A stretch of DNA of 64,000 bases from Streptomyces showdoensis (GCF_039535475.1 NZ_BAAAXG010000026.1:2046001-2110000), one strand, 5' to 3'; shown: positions 27,935 to 37,195, counted from the stretch's first letter. A program made the numbers and translations. Notes: generated by a model from the letters alone, not told the origin.

Positions 27935-28915
27935 GTGAGCAGGACCTCGCGTATCGCGGGTGCGGTAGTGGGCGTCGCGGCGCTGACGGTCTCGCTGGCC
28001 GCGTGCGGCGGCGACAGCCTGGAGAAGTCGAAGTCCGGCGGCGGCGCCTCCGCGGGCGGCGGCGGGAGCAAGGGCTCCCTGGTCGTCGGCGCGGCCGCGT
28101 TCACCGAGTCCAAGGTCCTCGCCGAGCTCTACGCCCAGGTCCTGGACGACGCCGGATACTCCGCGACCGTCACCACGGTGAAGAATCGCGAGCTGTACGA
28201 GCCCTCTCTGGAGAAGGGCGAGATCGACGTCGTACCGGAATACGCGGCGACGCTCGCGGAATCCCTCAACGCGAAGGTGAACGGGCCGAAGGCGCCCGAG
28301 GAGAAGCCGGTCGCCTCCGGTGACCCGGCCGCCACCACGGAGGCGCTGAAGAAGCTCGCCGAGCCGCGCGGACTGAAGGTGCTCGCGGTCGGCGGGGCCG
28401 TCGATCAGAACGCCTTCGCGGTGAGCCGGGAATTCGCGGAGAAGAACAAGCTGAAGACCCTTTCCGACCTCGGCCGCGCCAAGCTGAAGGTGAAGATCGC
28501 GGCCGGTGACGAATGCGAGATCCGCCCCTTCTGCGCCCCCGGTCTGAAGAAGACGTACGGGATCGACGTCACCGGCGTGGACCCCAAGGGCGTCGGCACC
28601 CCGCAGGCCAAGCAGGCGGTCAAGGACGGCGTGGACCAACTGGTCCTCACCACCACGACGGACGCGACCGTCGACTCCTTCGGCCTGGTCTTCCTGGAGG
28701 ACGACAAGAAGCTCCAGAACGCGGACAACGTGCTGCCCGTGGTCAATGCCGCGGACGCCGGATCTCCCGAGATCGCCGCCGCCCTCGACAAGATCACCAA
28801 GGTTCTGACGACGGCGGATCTCGCCGAACTCAACCGCAAGGTCGACGCCGAGCGGGCGAAGCCGGAGGACGTGGCGAAGGCCTATCTGGAGTCGAAGGGG
28901 CTGCTCAAGAAGTAG
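27935..28915 (+). CDS. OpuC/ProX-type glycine betaine/choline-binding lipoprotein
   Basis: A 326-residue lipoprotein: signal VSRTSRIAGAVVGVAALTVS with lipobox LAAC, a Gly/Ser linker, then a type II periplasmic-binding fold (VVGAAAFTESKVLAELYAQVL; YEPSLEKGEIDVVPEYAATL). GTG 27935 gives a normal signal peptide; ATG 27923 is 4 codons upstream. It delivers quaternary amines to the two permeases encoded just upstream. A perfect hairpin ends the operon. Confidence 0.86.
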   Translation: MSRTSRIAGAVVGVAALTVSLAACGGDSLEKSKSGGGASAGGGGSKGSLVVGAAAFTESKVLAELYAQVLDDAGYSATVTTVKNRELYEPSLEKGEIDVVPEYAATLAESLNAKVNGPKAPEEKPVASGDPAATTEALKKLAEPRGLKVLAVGGAVDQNAFAVSREFAEKNKLKTLSDLGRAKLKVKIAAGDECEIRPFCAPGLKKTYGIDVTGVDPKGVGTPQAKQAVKDGVDQLVLTTTTDATVDSFGLVFLEDDKKLQNADNVLPVVNAADAGSPEIAAALDKITKVLTTADLAELNRKVDAERAKPEDVAKAYLESKGLLKK

Positions 28916-28934
28916 GCACGGCACGGGGGGAATC

Positions 28935-28960
28935 GGAGCGATTCAGTCCGGAATCGCTCC
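28935..28960 (+). terminator. Hairpin terminator of the osmoprotectant operon
   Basis: A perfect 10-bp stem GGAGCGATTC/GAATCGCTCC with a 6-nt loop, 20 bp after the binding-protein stop. Confidence 0.65.
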
Positions 28961-29045
28961 GCTCCGGCCCATGACGGCGAGAACTCGCCAAGAGATTGCC
29001 GGGCCGGGGCCCCATACGGCGCCTACGCACGGTAAATTTCAGGCC

Positions 29046-30146
29046 ATGCCACGTGGACGCCACCGCCATTCCCCGCCCCTCCACAAGCTCCTGCCGCCCT
29101 CGGCGGTCGCCGGGGCTTCGGTCGCCTGTGCCGCGGGCGCCTGGCTGCTCGGCGACACCCTGGTGCTGCGGCTGCTCGTCGCCGCCGCGGCGGCCACCGC
29201 CGTGACCGGCGCCGTCCTCATGCGGAGTTGGGACCAGAGCGCCGGCCGTCAGGTCGCCGAGCTGAACCGGGCCCGCACGGCGGACCAGTGGAAGAACGAC
29301 GAGCGCGTCGCCGAGCTGGAGTCCGACCTGGAGGAGTCGCGCGAGCTGCGCGCCCGCCTCGACGCCAAGCTGCGCGCCAAGCGGGTCGAACTCGCCGGGC
29401 TCCGCGGCGAGCACGCCGACCTCCTGCGCCGCTACGCCACCGCCGAGACCGAGCGCGCCAGCGCCCTCGAAGGCCGCCGCGTGCTCGCCCTGGAGGCGAC
29501 CGCCCCGGAGGCCAAGGCGCTGCCCGCCGGCGGCTCCACCCCGACCCCCGAGGCCTACCGCAGGGCGGCGGAGGCGCTGCGGAACCTGGAGGCGCGGGGG
29601 GAGCACACGGCCGAGGACGAGACCCGGGGCGAGGCCGACGCCGGCGCCGCACCGGTGGCAGCGGCGGGCGACGACGCGGCCGCGGACGTGACCGGCACCG
29701 ACGCGACGGCCGATGTCACCGATGCCGCCGTGACCGATGCCGCCGTGACCGGCACCGACGTGACCGGCACCGACGTGACCGTGGCCGCCGCCGCGGACGG
29801 TGCCTCCGGGGCCGACGCCCCCGTCGAGCCCGCCTCGGACGAGCACACCAAGGCGCCCGCCATGCGGCACGTGCCCGCCGCGGCCGCGATCGTCCCGTAC
29901 GCCGCCCGGCGTCCCGCCCCGCGCCCCGCGGGCGGCTTCGACTACTTCGGCACCCAGAAGGCCGCCGCGGCCATCGAGGCGGTGCAGCACGCCGACCTCG
30001 CCGACGTCGTGGGCGAGGAGGTCCTCGCGGCCGTCGCCGGGCGCACCCCGGAGCAGCGGGCCATCGGCCAGGTCATCGACCTGACCGCGCACGACGAGAC
30101 CGAGCAGATCGACGTCGCGGAGCTGCGCGGCGCGGTGAACTCGTAG
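29046..30146 (+). CDS. Coiled-coil membrane protein of unknown function
   Basis: A 366-residue protein. It starts with a basic stretch (MPRGRHRHSPPLHKLLPPSA), then two hydrophobic segments (about 20-65), a charged coiled coil (about 70-140: VAELESDLEESRELRARLDAKLRAK in register), a Val/Thr/Asp repeat tract of ADVTGTD-type units around 215-255, and a conserved C-terminal segment FDYFGTQKAAAAIEAVQ to the end. It resembles Streptomyces secreted or membrane hypotheticals; a cell-envelope scaffold role is only a guess. ATG 29046 fits the family start. Confidence 0.7.
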   Translation: MPRGRHRHSPPLHKLLPPSAVAGASVACAAGAWLLGDTLVLRLLVAAAAATAVTGAVLMRSWDQSAGRQVAELNRARTADQWKNDERVAELESDLEESRELRARLDAKLRAKRVELAGLRGEHADLLRRYATAETERASALEGRRVLALEATAPEAKALPAGGSTPTPEAYRRAAEALRNLEARGEHTAEDETRGEADAGAAPVAAAGDDAAADVTGTDATADVTDAAVTDAAVTGTDVTGTDVTVAAAADGASGADAPVEPASDEHTKAPAMRHVPAAAAIVPYAARRPAPRPAGGFDYFGTQKAAAAIEAVQHADLADVVGEEVLAAVAGRTPEQRAIGQVIDLTAHDETEQIDVAELRGAVNS

Positions 30147-30164
30147 CGAGGCGCGCGACGTACG

Positions 30165-30210
30165 AACGGCGGAGGCGGCGGACCCCCAGGGTCCGCCGCC
30201 TCCGCCGTTT
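30165..30210. terminator. 21-bp-stem bidirectional terminator
   Basis: Arms 30165-30185 and 30189-30209 (arm begins AACGGCGGAGGCGGCGGA) pair perfectly, with a run of T at the 3' end. It sits between the convergent coiled-coil gene and nuoD2. Confidence 0.85.
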
Positions 30211-30228
30211 CCGTCCCGTCCCGGGACG

Positions 30229-31371
30229 CTACTTGTCGATGTCGCCCACGACGAAGAACAGCGAGCCCAGGATCGCCACCATGTCGGCGACGAGCGTCCC
30301 CGGCAGCAGCTCGGCCAGCGCCTGGATGTTGTTGTACGAGGCCGAGCGCAGCTTGAGCCGGTACGGGGTCTTCTCGCCCTTGGAGACCAGGTAGTAGCCG
30401 TTGATGCCCAGCGGGTTCTCGGTCCAGGCGTAGGTGTGCCCCTCCGGCGCCTTCAGGACCTTCGGCAGCCGCTGGTTGATCGGCCCCTGCGGCAGGTCCT
30501 CGATCCGGTCCAGACAGGCGTCGGCGAGCTCCAGGGCGTTGTGCGTCTGGTCGAGCAGGCACTCGAAGCGGGCCAGGCAGTCCCCCTCCGTCCGGGTCAC
30601 CACCCGCAGGACGTCCTGCAGCTCCCCGTACGCGAGGTACGGCTCGTCCCGGCGCAGGTCGAAGTCGACGCCCGAGGCGCGGGCGATCGGCCCGGACACC
30701 CCGTACCCGTGCACGGCCTCCTGCGACAGCACCCCGACCCCGCGGGTCCGGCCCCGGAAGATCTCGTTGCCGAGCACCAGCCGGTCGTACACGTCCATCC
30801 GCGACCGCACGTCCGCGACCGCCTGCCGCGCCCGGCCCAGCCAGCCGGCCGGCAGGTCCTCCTTGAGGCCGCCGACCCGGTTGAACATGTAGTGCATCCG
30901 GCCGCCGGAGACCTCCTCCATGACGGCCTGGAGCTCCTCGCGCTCGCGGAAGGCGTGGAAGACGGGGGTGATGCCGCCCAGTTCGAGGGGGTACGAGCCG
31001 AGGAACATCAGGTGGTTGAGCACCCGGTTCAGCTCGGCGAGCAGCGTCCGCGTCCACACGGCGCGCTCCGGGACCTCCATGCCCAGCATCCGCTCCACGG
31101 CCATCACGACGCCGAGCTCGTTGGAGAACGCCGACAGCCAGTCGTGGCGGTTCGCCAGCATGATGATCTGCCGGTAGTCCCGCGCCTCGAACAGCTTCTC
31201 GGCGCCGCGGTGCATGTACCCGACCACGGGCTCGGCCTCGCGCACCACTTCGCCGTCGAGCACGAGCCGCAGCCGGAGCACACCGTGGGTGGAGGGATGC
31301 TGCGGCCCGATGTTCAGCACCATGTCGGTGCTCTCCGCCGCGCCGCCGATACCGACCGTCGTCTCCGTCAT
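30229..31371 (-). CDS. nuoD2: NADH-quinone oxidoreductase subunit D, stand-alone second copy
   Basis: A 380-residue 49-kDa-type complex I subunit. Motifs are [59 protein letters not shown] and the C-terminal DIDK*. No other nuo gene is in the window, so this is the orphan nuoD2 found in many Streptomyces rather than the main 14-gene operon. It lies 53 bp downstream of a MidA-like methyltransferase on the same strand, which is suggestive because NDUFAF7 methylates the mitochondrial homologue. Confidence 0.92.
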   Translation of the reverse strand: MTETTVGIGGAAESTDMVLNIGPQHPSTHGVLRLRLVLDGEVVREAEPVVGYMHRGAEKLFEARDYRQIIMLANRHDWLSAFSNELGVVMAVERMLGMEVPERAVWTRTLLAELNRVLNHLMFLGSYPLELGGITPVFHAFREREELQAVMEEVSGGRMHYMFNRVGGLKEDLPAGWLGRARQAVADVRSRMDVYDRLVLGNEIFRGRTRGVGVLSQEAVHGYGVSGPIARASGVDFDLRRDEPYLAYGELQDVLRVVTRTEGDCLARFECLLDQTHNALELADACLDRIEDLPQGPINQRLPKVLKAPEGHTYAWTENPLGINGYYLVSKGEKTPYRLKLRSASYNNIQALAELLPGTLVADMVAILGSLFFVVGDIDK

Positions 31372-31424
31372 GCGGACCAGTATCCCCCCGCCCCGCACCC
31401 GCCCCGGGCGGGGCGCCCGTGCGC

Positions 31425-32420
31425 TCAGACCCGCTGCACCAGCCACAGGAAGTCGCCCAGCCCCCCGGGCGCCAGCAGTTCCGCCGCCTCCCCCGCGGCG
31501 GCGAGCGCCCGCACGTACCCGCGCGGGTCGCTCGACGCGAGGGCGAGCGGCGGCCGGCCCCCGCTCACCCCGAGCCCCCGCAGGGCCTCCCGCTGGGTGA
31601 GGACCTCCGGGGCCCTGCGGCCACCGGGGGCGTCCGCGCGGGCCGCCCAGCCACCCGCCTCCGCGCACGCGTCGATCGCCACGTGCGCCGTCAGGTCGCG
31701 GCTCCCGTCCGGCACGGGCGCCACCTCCCGCCCCTCCCGGAACGCGGCCAGCGTCCCGAACGGCGGCCGCGACCCGCGCAGGTGCCCGTAGTCGACCGCC
31801 ACCGCCGTCCCGGCGGCCAGCGCCCCCACCGCCCCCGCCCACGCCTCGTCCCGCGGCCGCCCGATCTCCGCCCGCTCCCCGGGCTCCCGCAGCGGCCACC
31901 AGCGCTCCAGCCACCCCGCGTCCGGCCCCGTCACCGGCCCGCCCAGGCGCTCCGTACCGTCCGCCCGCACCTCGACGTACCGGACGACGCCGTCCCCGTC
32001 GGCCTGCGCCACGTCCACCGGCACGTTGTCCAGCCACTCGTTGGCGAACAGCAGCCCCCGCTCCCCGTCCGGCACCCGGTCCGTCCAGACGATCCGCGGG
32101 TCCAGCCCGGCCGGCCGGGCCGCGCGCTCCACGCCGTACGGCCGGACCCGCAGACCCGGCGGCAGCGCGGCCAGCACCCCCGTCAACAGCTCGCCCCGCC
32201 CCGCGCCCACGTCCACCAGCGCGAGCTCCTCCGTGTCCAGCTCCTCCGCCGTACGGGCGAGCAGCCGGGCCACCGCCCCCGCGAAGAGCGGCGAGGCGTG
32301 CACCGAGGTGCGGAAGTGCCCCGCGGGCCCCTCCGGCCGCAGGAAGAAGCCCTCCGGGCCGTACAGCGCCCGCTCCGTGGCCTCGCGCCACCCCTGCCAC
32401 TGACACGTCTCATCCGTCAC
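31425..32420 (-). CDS. MidA/NDUFAF7-like SAM-dependent methyltransferase
   Basis: A 331-residue protein of the MidA family. [19 protein letters not shown] precedes the SAM-binding motif [29 protein letters not shown] is the family's ENxxD-like catalytic region, with [10 protein letters not shown] downstream. Mitochondrial NDUFAF7 symmetrically dimethylates an Arg of complex I subunit NDUFS2 and is needed for assembly. The gene is the first of a two-gene unit with nuoD2, whose product is the NDUFS2 homologue. Confidence 0.84.
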   Translation of the reverse strand: MTDETCQWQGWREATERALYGPEGFFLRPEGPAGHFRTSVHASPLFAGAVARLLARTAEELDTEELALVDVGAGRGELLTGVLAALPPGLRVRPYGVERAARPAGLDPRIVWTDRVPDGERGLLFANEWLDNVPVDVAQADGDGVVRYVEVRADGTERLGGPVTGPDAGWLERWWPLREPGERAEIGRPRDEAWAGAVGALAAGTAVAVDYGHLRGSRPPFGTLAAFREGREVAPVPDGSRDLTAHVAIDACAEAGGWAARADAPGGRRAPEVLTQREALRGLGVSGGRPPLALASSDPRGYVRALAAAGEAAELLAPGGLGDFLWLVQRV

Positions 32421-32504
32421 GCGCCCCAGTCTCCACCTTGGGGAGTACGGGCCTCACGGAAAGGATCGACCCCACGGTTGACCCCTGCACCTATCGGCTT
32501 TCCC

Positions 32505-32520
32505 TACGCTGGGTCACGTG
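32505..32520 (+). promoter_or_regulatory. Leaderless promoter of the sensor kinase
   Basis: TACGCT at 32505-32510 ends 7 nt before the GTG start at 32518, with no ribosome site, which is the usual layout of leaderless Streptomyces mRNAs. TTGACC at 32478-32483 could be the -35 element, but its 21-bp spacing is long. Confidence 0.5.
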
Positions 32521-33720
32521 CAGCGCCTCTACGACTTCATCCGCAGACACCCGACCGGCGTCGACACCTTCTGGGCCGTCGTCCTGTTCGGGTTCTCCCT
32601 GCTGTGGGTGGGCGGCGGCGCCCCGGCCGGCACCGCCGTCGCCGGCTACCTCGGCGTCGCCGTGCTCTACTCGCTCGTCATCGCCCTCCGGCGGCGCGCG
32701 CCCGAGAAGATGCTGGTCCTCGCCGTCGTCCTCGGCCTCGTCCAGCTCGCCTTCGGGATCGTCCCGTTCATGGCCGACTTCGCCATGCTCGTGATCATCT
32801 ACACGGTCGCCGCGCACGACGGGCCCCGCTGGGCCTCCCGGCTCGCCCTCGCCGGCGGCCTCGCCGCCGCCACGCTCTCCCAGCTGCGCTGGCCACTGGA
32901 GGGGTCCCGCTCCTCCGCGGCCACCGTCTTCTTCACCGTCATCATGACCGTGCCCTTCGCCCTCGCCTGGGTGCTCGGCGACTCCCTGCGCACCCGCCGC
33001 GCCTACTTCGCCCAGCTGGAGGAACGTGCCTCCCGCCTGGAGAAGGAACGCGAGGCCCAGGCCAAGGTCGCCGTCGCCGCCGAGCGCGCCCGGATCGCCC
33101 GCGAGCTGCACGACGTCGTCGCCCACAACGTCTCCGTCATGGTCGTCCAGGCCGACGGCGCCGCCTACGTCATGGACTCCTCCCCCGAGACCGCCAAGCA
33201 GGCCCTGGAGACCATCGCCGGCACCGGCCGCCAGGCCCTCGCCGAGATGCGCCGCCTGCTGGGCATCCTGCGCACCGGCGAGCACCAGGAGGCCGGCGAG
33301 TACGTCCCCCAGCCCGACGTGCAGCAGATCGAGGACCTCGTCGAGCAGGTCCGCGGCGCCGGCCTCGCCGTCGACTTCAAGATCGAGGGCACCCCGCGTC
33401 CGCTCCCCAGCGGCGTCGAGCTCACCGCGTACCGGATCGTCCAGGAAGCCCTCACCAACAGCCGCAAGCACGGCGGCCCCGACGTCGGCGCCAGCGTCCG
33501 CCTGGTCTACTTCGACGACGGGCTCGGGCTGCTCGTCGAGGACGACGGGCGGGGCGCGCCCCAGGAGATGTACGAGGACGGCGGTGCCGACGGGCGCGGC
33601 CACGGGCTCATCGGCATGCGGGAGCGGGTCGGCATGGTCGGCGGCACCCTGGACGCGGGGCCGCGGCCCGGCGGCGGCTTCCGCATCAGTGCCCTGCTTC
33701 CGCTCAAGCCCGCCCACTGA
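32518..33720 (+). CDS. NarL-type sensor histidine kinase
   Basis: A 400-residue kinase with about five N-terminal transmembrane helices (to about residue 155), then a HisKA_3 domain with the phospho-acceptor His in AERARIARELHDVVAHNVSVM, and an HATPase_c domain with YRIVQEALTNSRKHG (N box) and GRGHGLIGMRERV (G box). Signal unknown; there is little extracellular loop, so it may sense the membrane itself. It is 35 bp upstream of its response regulator. Confidence 0.9.
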   Translation: MQRLYDFIRRHPTGVDTFWAVVLFGFSLLWVGGGAPAGTAVAGYLGVAVLYSLVIALRRRAPEKMLVLAVVLGLVQLAFGIVPFMADFAMLVIIYTVAAHDGPRWASRLALAGGLAAATLSQLRWPLEGSRSSAATVFFTVIMTVPFALAWVLGDSLRTRRAYFAQLEERASRLEKEREAQAKVAVAAERARIARELHDVVAHNVSVMVVQADGAAYVMDSSPETAKQALETIAGTGRQALAEMRRLLGILRTGEHQEAGEYVPQPDVQQIEDLVEQVRGAGLAVDFKIEGTPRPLPSGVELTAYRIVQEALTNSRKHGGPDVGASVRLVYFDDGLGLLVEDDGRGAPQEMYEDGGADGRGHGLIGMRERVGMVGGTLDAGPRPGGGFRISALLPLKPAH

Positions 33721-33755
33721 TCCCGACCCCGACCCCGCAGACCCGAAGGAACAGC

Positions 33756-34436
33756 ATGTCCATCCGTGTGATGCTCGTCGACGACCAGGTGCTGCTGCGC
33801 ACCGGCTTCCGCATGGTGCTCGCCGCCCAGCCGGACATGGAGGTCGTGGCCGAGGCGGGCGACGGCGTGGAGGCCCTGGAGGTGCTGCGGGGGACCGAGG
33901 TCGATGTCGTCCTGATGGACGTGCGCATGCCCAAGCTCGACGGGGTCGAGACCACCCGCCGGATCTGCTCCCAGCCCGGCGCGCCCAAGGTGCTGATCCT
34001 CACCACCTTCGACCTCGACGAGTACGCCTTCTCCGGGCTCAAGGCCGGGGCCAGCGGCTTCATGCTCAAGGACGTGCCGCCCGCCGAGCTGCTCGGCGCC
34101 ATCCGGTCCGTGCACAGCGGCGACGCCGTCGTCGCCCCCTCCACCACCCGGCGCCTCCTCGACCGCTTCTCGCCCATGCTGCCGTCGACCGGGCGCGAGA
34201 GCCGCGCCGCCGACAGCGGCATCGACCGGCTCACCGACCGCGAGCGCGAGGTCATGCTGCTGGTCGCCCAGGGGCTGTCCAACGGCGAGATCGCGGCCCG
34301 GCTCGTGCTGTCCGAAGCGACCGTGAAGACGCACGTGGGGCGGATCCTCACCAAGCTCGACCTGCGCGACCGGGTGCAGGTCGTCGTCCTCGCCTACGAG
34401 ACCGGTCTCGTACGGGCCGGGGGCGGGTCGCTCTAG
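33756..34436 (+). CDS. NarL/LuxR-family response regulator
   Basis: A 226-residue regulator: receiver domain with the acidic pair VDDQ, phosphorylated Asp in VVLMDVRMPKLDG, and conserved Lys in FMLKDVPP; C-terminal LuxR helix-turn-helix LTDREREVMLLVAQGLSNGEIAARL and SEATVKTHVGRILTKL. ATG 33756 follows GAAGGA. Partner of the preceding kinase; target genes unknown. Confidence 0.92.
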   Translation: MSIRVMLVDDQVLLRTGFRMVLAAQPDMEVVAEAGDGVEALEVLRGTEVDVVLMDVRMPKLDGVETTRRICSQPGAPKVLILTTFDLDEYAFSGLKAGASGFMLKDVPPAELLGAIRSVHSGDAVVAPSTTRRLLDRFSPMLPSTGRESRAADSGIDRLTDREREVMLLVAQGLSNGEIAARLVLSEATVKTHVGRILTKLDLRDRVQVVVLAYETGLVRAGGGSL

Positions 34437-34471
34437 CCCCGGCCTCGCCGGGGTCGGGGTCTCGGATTCGC

Positions 34472-34538
34472 CGGAGTACCGGCCTCAGCGGAGTACCGGT
34501 TCCAGCGGAGTACCGGCTTCAGCGGAGTACCGACTCCA
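34472..34538. repeat. Four 17-bp tandem repeats spanning a stop codon
   Basis: CGGAGTACCGG plus a 6-bp spacer (cctcag, ttccag, cttcag, then actcca) is repeated four times from 34472. Each unit contains the near-palindrome CCGGAGTACCGG. The minus-strand ArsR gene ends at 34519, inside the array, so its last residues (ESVLR*) are repeat-encoded. Confidence 0.8.
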
Positions 34539-35601
34539 GGAAGTCGCTGCCCAGTCTCGCCACCACCGAGAAGTCCAGCTGGTGCAGCACGTAGCGGCCC
34601 CGGCGCTGGGTCGTCAGCAGGCCCGCCTTCTTCAGGACGGAGAGGTGGCGGGAGACCTCCGGGGCCGTGATGCCGTACGCGTCGGCCAGCTCGCTCGTCG
34701 AGTACGGGCCGCGCGCCAGGTTCCGGCACAGCCGCATCCGCATCGGGTGGGCGATCGCCTCCAGGCGTGCCTTGACCGTCTCCACCGGCTCCGCGCCGCC
34801 GACGTCACGCGTCGCCGCCGGATACTGGATCACCGGCTGCCAGCCGGGCGCGCTCGTCGCGAACAGGTGCGGCCAGCCGAAGGCCGTCGGCACCAGCGTC
34901 ACCCCGGTGCCCAGGGCCTCCGTCCTGCCGTGCACCAGCTTGTCCACGACGATCCGGCTGCCGTGCGGGCCCTCCTCCAGGCTGAGCGCCGGGGAGGCCG
35001 CCGCCAGCGCCTCCCCGAGGCCCTTGCGGCGCAGCAGCTCCGTCTTGTGGCGGGCGTCGGCGGCGAGCTGGACGCGCACCCGGCGCCAGGTGTCGGCGAA
35101 GAACGCGTCGTCGCAGTCCTCCAGGAGGCGGCGTATCCAGGCGCGTACCGCCGTCGGCTCGGCCAGCATCCGCTCCACGAACGCGGCCTGGCGCGGGCCC
35201 CGCGCGGCGGCCAGGTCCAGGGCGCGGCGGCGGCTCTGCTCGTCGACCAGCGGGGACGGGATGCCCTCGGAGTAGCGGCTGCTGCACGAGATCTCCAGGG
35301 CCGCGCCCACGAACTTCTCGTCGTCCAGACGGTCGAGGTCGTCCAGCTCCTCGGCCAGGGTCTCGCGGGGTTCCGCCGGCAGCAGGAAGTCGGAACGGGT
35401 GGACCGCCACATGAAGTCGGCCTCGTGCAGCCGGTCCGCCAGCTCCGGCTTGAGGCCGGCGGAGGTCGTCGTCGTCCAGGCGTGCAGCCGGGCGTGGTGG
35501 GCAGGCTCGGCCAGCGCGTGCAGGGCGTTGCCCAGCTCGGCCAGCGGCGAGGGGCAGAAGCTGATCCGCTCGTGCGGCAGTCCGGTGATGTCGATCGTCA
35601 C
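34519..35601 (-). CDS. ArsR-family regulator with N-terminal DUF5937-type domain
   Basis: A 360-residue protein whose C-terminal third is an ArsR winged helix (LEAIAHPMRMRLCRNLARGPYSTSELADAYGITAPEVSRHLSVLKKAGLL) and whose larger N-terminal part matches the uncharacterised domain seen in many Streptomyces ArsR-like proteins (RISFCPSPLAELGNALHAL onward). Cys ligands of classical metal sensors are not evident, so the signal is probably not a metal. GTG 35601 follows GGGGGGTGAG; an in-frame GTG two codons upstream is possible. Confidence 0.8.
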   Translation of the reverse strand: MTIDITGLPHERISFCPSPLAELGNALHALAEPAHHARLHAWTTTTSAGLKPELADRLHEADFMWRSTRSDFLLPAEPRETLAEELDDLDRLDDEKFVGAALEISCSSRYSEGIPSPLVDEQSRRRALDLAAARGPRQAAFVERMLAEPTAVRAWIRRLLEDCDDAFFADTWRRVRVQLAADARHKTELLRRKGLGEALAAASPALSLEEGPHGSRIVVDKLVHGRTEALGTGVTLVPTAFGWPHLFATSAPGWQPVIQYPAATRDVGGAEPVETVKARLEAIAHPMRMRLCRNLARGPYSTSELADAYGITAPEVSRHLSVLKKAGLLTTQRRGRYVLHQLDFSVVARLGSDFLESVLR

Positions 35602-35707
35602 GCTCACCCCCCTATGGTGCGGGGGCGGACGGGGGTGCTGTCCCGCCATTTGACCAGGGGCGTCAATCGGCGGGCCCGGGCGGGCCGGCCGGGCGCACGG
35701 TGTGCTC

Positions 35708-35848
35708 ATGAACGCCCTTCACCAGTACCTCTTGGACAGCTACCGGGCCGATCAGCGCCGTCAGCCCCCGCCTCCCGTGCCGGGCACGCACGATGTCGCC
35801 GTGCTGCGGGCGGTGGTGCGGTGGCTGCTGCGGCGGCCCGTGCGGTGA
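35708..35848 (+). CDS. Small hypothetical protein, 46 aa
   Basis: ATG 35708 to TGA 35846-35848 encodes 46 residues: an N-terminal helix MNALHQYLLDSYRADQRRQ, a Pro-rich middle and a basic C-terminal helix (LRAVVRWLLRRPVR). Codon third positions are G/C-rich as in real genes. No clear ribosome site. It is divergent from the ArsR gene and convergent with the threonine aldolase. Confidence 0.45.
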   Translation: MNALHQYLLDSYRADQRRQPPPPVPGTHDVAVLRAVVRWLLRRPVR

Positions 35849-35891
35849 CGCGGCCCCCCCGGCCCGGCCCCCGCTCCCGCCGGTGGGGCGC

Positions 35892-37070
35892 CTAGTGGCC
35901 GGTCAGCCGCGCCAGGAAGCCGCGGGTCGCCGTCCTCACGTCGTCCGCCGTCCAGTCCAGGCCCGGGGCGCTGACCGTCACCTCGGTGACCGACAGGCCG
36001 GGCGGGCCGCCCGCAGGGGCCGGGAACCAGCGGCGGAACAGGGCGGTGCCCTCCTCGGCGAGGGCCAGCGAGGCCGCGGTGAGGGCCTCGGGGGGGTACG
36101 GGAGCCAGACCTGGAACTGGTGGGTGTGGGGCTGGTCCGGGTGGACGCGGAACCAGGGGAGCTTCGCTTCCTCGAAGGTCTCCCGGAGGGCTTGCGCCAC
36201 CATGCGGGCGTGGGCCACGTAGGCCGGGAGCCGGGGGAGTTCCGTGTCCAGGCCGCGCAGGGCCGACACGGCCGCCGGGTACTGCTGGAAGACGTCGCCG
36301 CCATAACGGTGGCGCCACAGGCGGGCCTCGGCGATCAGGTCCTCGGGGCCGGCCAGGGCGGCGCCCGACATGCCGCCGAGCGACTTGTAGAACGACACGT
36401 ACACGGTGTCGGCGAGCGCCGCGATCTCGGGGAGCTCGCGGCCGAAATGCGTCGGCGTCTCCCAGATGCGGGCGCCGTCGAAGTGGATCACGGCGTCGCG
36501 CTCGCGGGCCGCCTCGACCGCGTCGGTCAGCTCCTCCCAGGACGGGAGCACGAAGCCCGCGTCGCGCAGGGGGAGCTCCAGCATCAGGGTGCCGAACGGT
36601 TCCGGGTGCTCGCGGATCTCCTCCGCCGTCGGCAGGCGGGGGTCCGTCGTGGGGTGGGTCGTGCGGAGGGCGGAGAGCGCCGTGAAGGCCTGGTCCTCGT
36701 GGAGCTCGGGGTGGGCCAGGGGGTGGAGGGCCACGACCGGGTTGCCGGTGCGGGCGGCCCAGCAGCGCAGCGCCACCTGCTGGGCCATCGTCCCGGTGGG
36801 GAAGAAGGCCGCCGCCGGGAAGCCCAGCTCGCGGGCGATCCGGGTCTCCAGCTCGGCGACGACGCCGTCGCCGTAGAGGTCCAGCGGGGCGTCCGCGTGC
36901 GGGCTCTCCGCCGCCCAGTCGGCCAGCTCGCGCAGGCGGGCCGCGACCGTGCCGTCGGGGGAGGCGTCCCACAGCTTGCGCGGGGCCTCGCGCAGGGCCC
37001 GGCGGAGGGCGGCCGTCGGGTCCGCCGCGTCGGGGGTGGTGCCGGTGTCGGTCTGCTGGTCTGTCTCCAT
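35892..37070 (-). CDS. Threonine aldolase / beta-eliminating lyase family protein
   Basis: A 392-residue fold-type I PLP enzyme. LDLYGDGVVAELETRIAREL is followed by FFPTGTMAQQVAL (cofactor-phosphate contact), HFDGARIWE (cofactor Asp) and the Schiff-base Lys in VYVSFYKSLGGMSGAAL. Relatives cleave L-threonine to glycine and acetaldehyde. It is slightly longer than LtaE and has a divergent N-terminus. ATG 37070 begins METDQQTD. Divergent from the cofactor operon. Confidence 0.83.
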   Translation of the reverse strand: METDQQTDTGTTPDAADPTAALRRALREAPRKLWDASPDGTVAARLRELADWAAESPHADAPLDLYGDGVVAELETRIARELGFPAAAFFPTGTMAQQVALRCWAARTGNPVVALHPLAHPELHEDQAFTALSALRTTHPTTDPRLPTAEEIREHPEPFGTLMLELPLRDAGFVLPSWEELTDAVEAARERDAVIHFDGARIWETPTHFGRELPEIAALADTVYVSFYKSLGGMSGAALAGPEDLIAEARLWRHRYGGDVFQQYPAAVSALRGLDTELPRLPAYVAHARMVAQALRETFEEAKLPWFRVHPDQPHTHQFQVWLPYPPEALTAASLALAEEGTALFRRWFPAPAGGPPGLSVTEVTVSAPGLDWTADDVRTATRGFLARLTGH

Positions 37071-37195
37071 GGGCAGATCATCACACCGTCGCCCACACCC
37101 TGTGGACAGCCACGGGGCCGCGCGAAACGCTGGCGTAGCATGACCAGAAATCGTCCGGTACCCCCCGCGGACTGGAACGGAAGGCCGACCCGATC

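Noticed and set aside
30229..31371. Part of a full nuo operon
   Set aside because: Neighbouring genes are a methyltransferase and a coiled-coil membrane protein; no other complex I subunit is present, so nuoD2 is an orphan copy.
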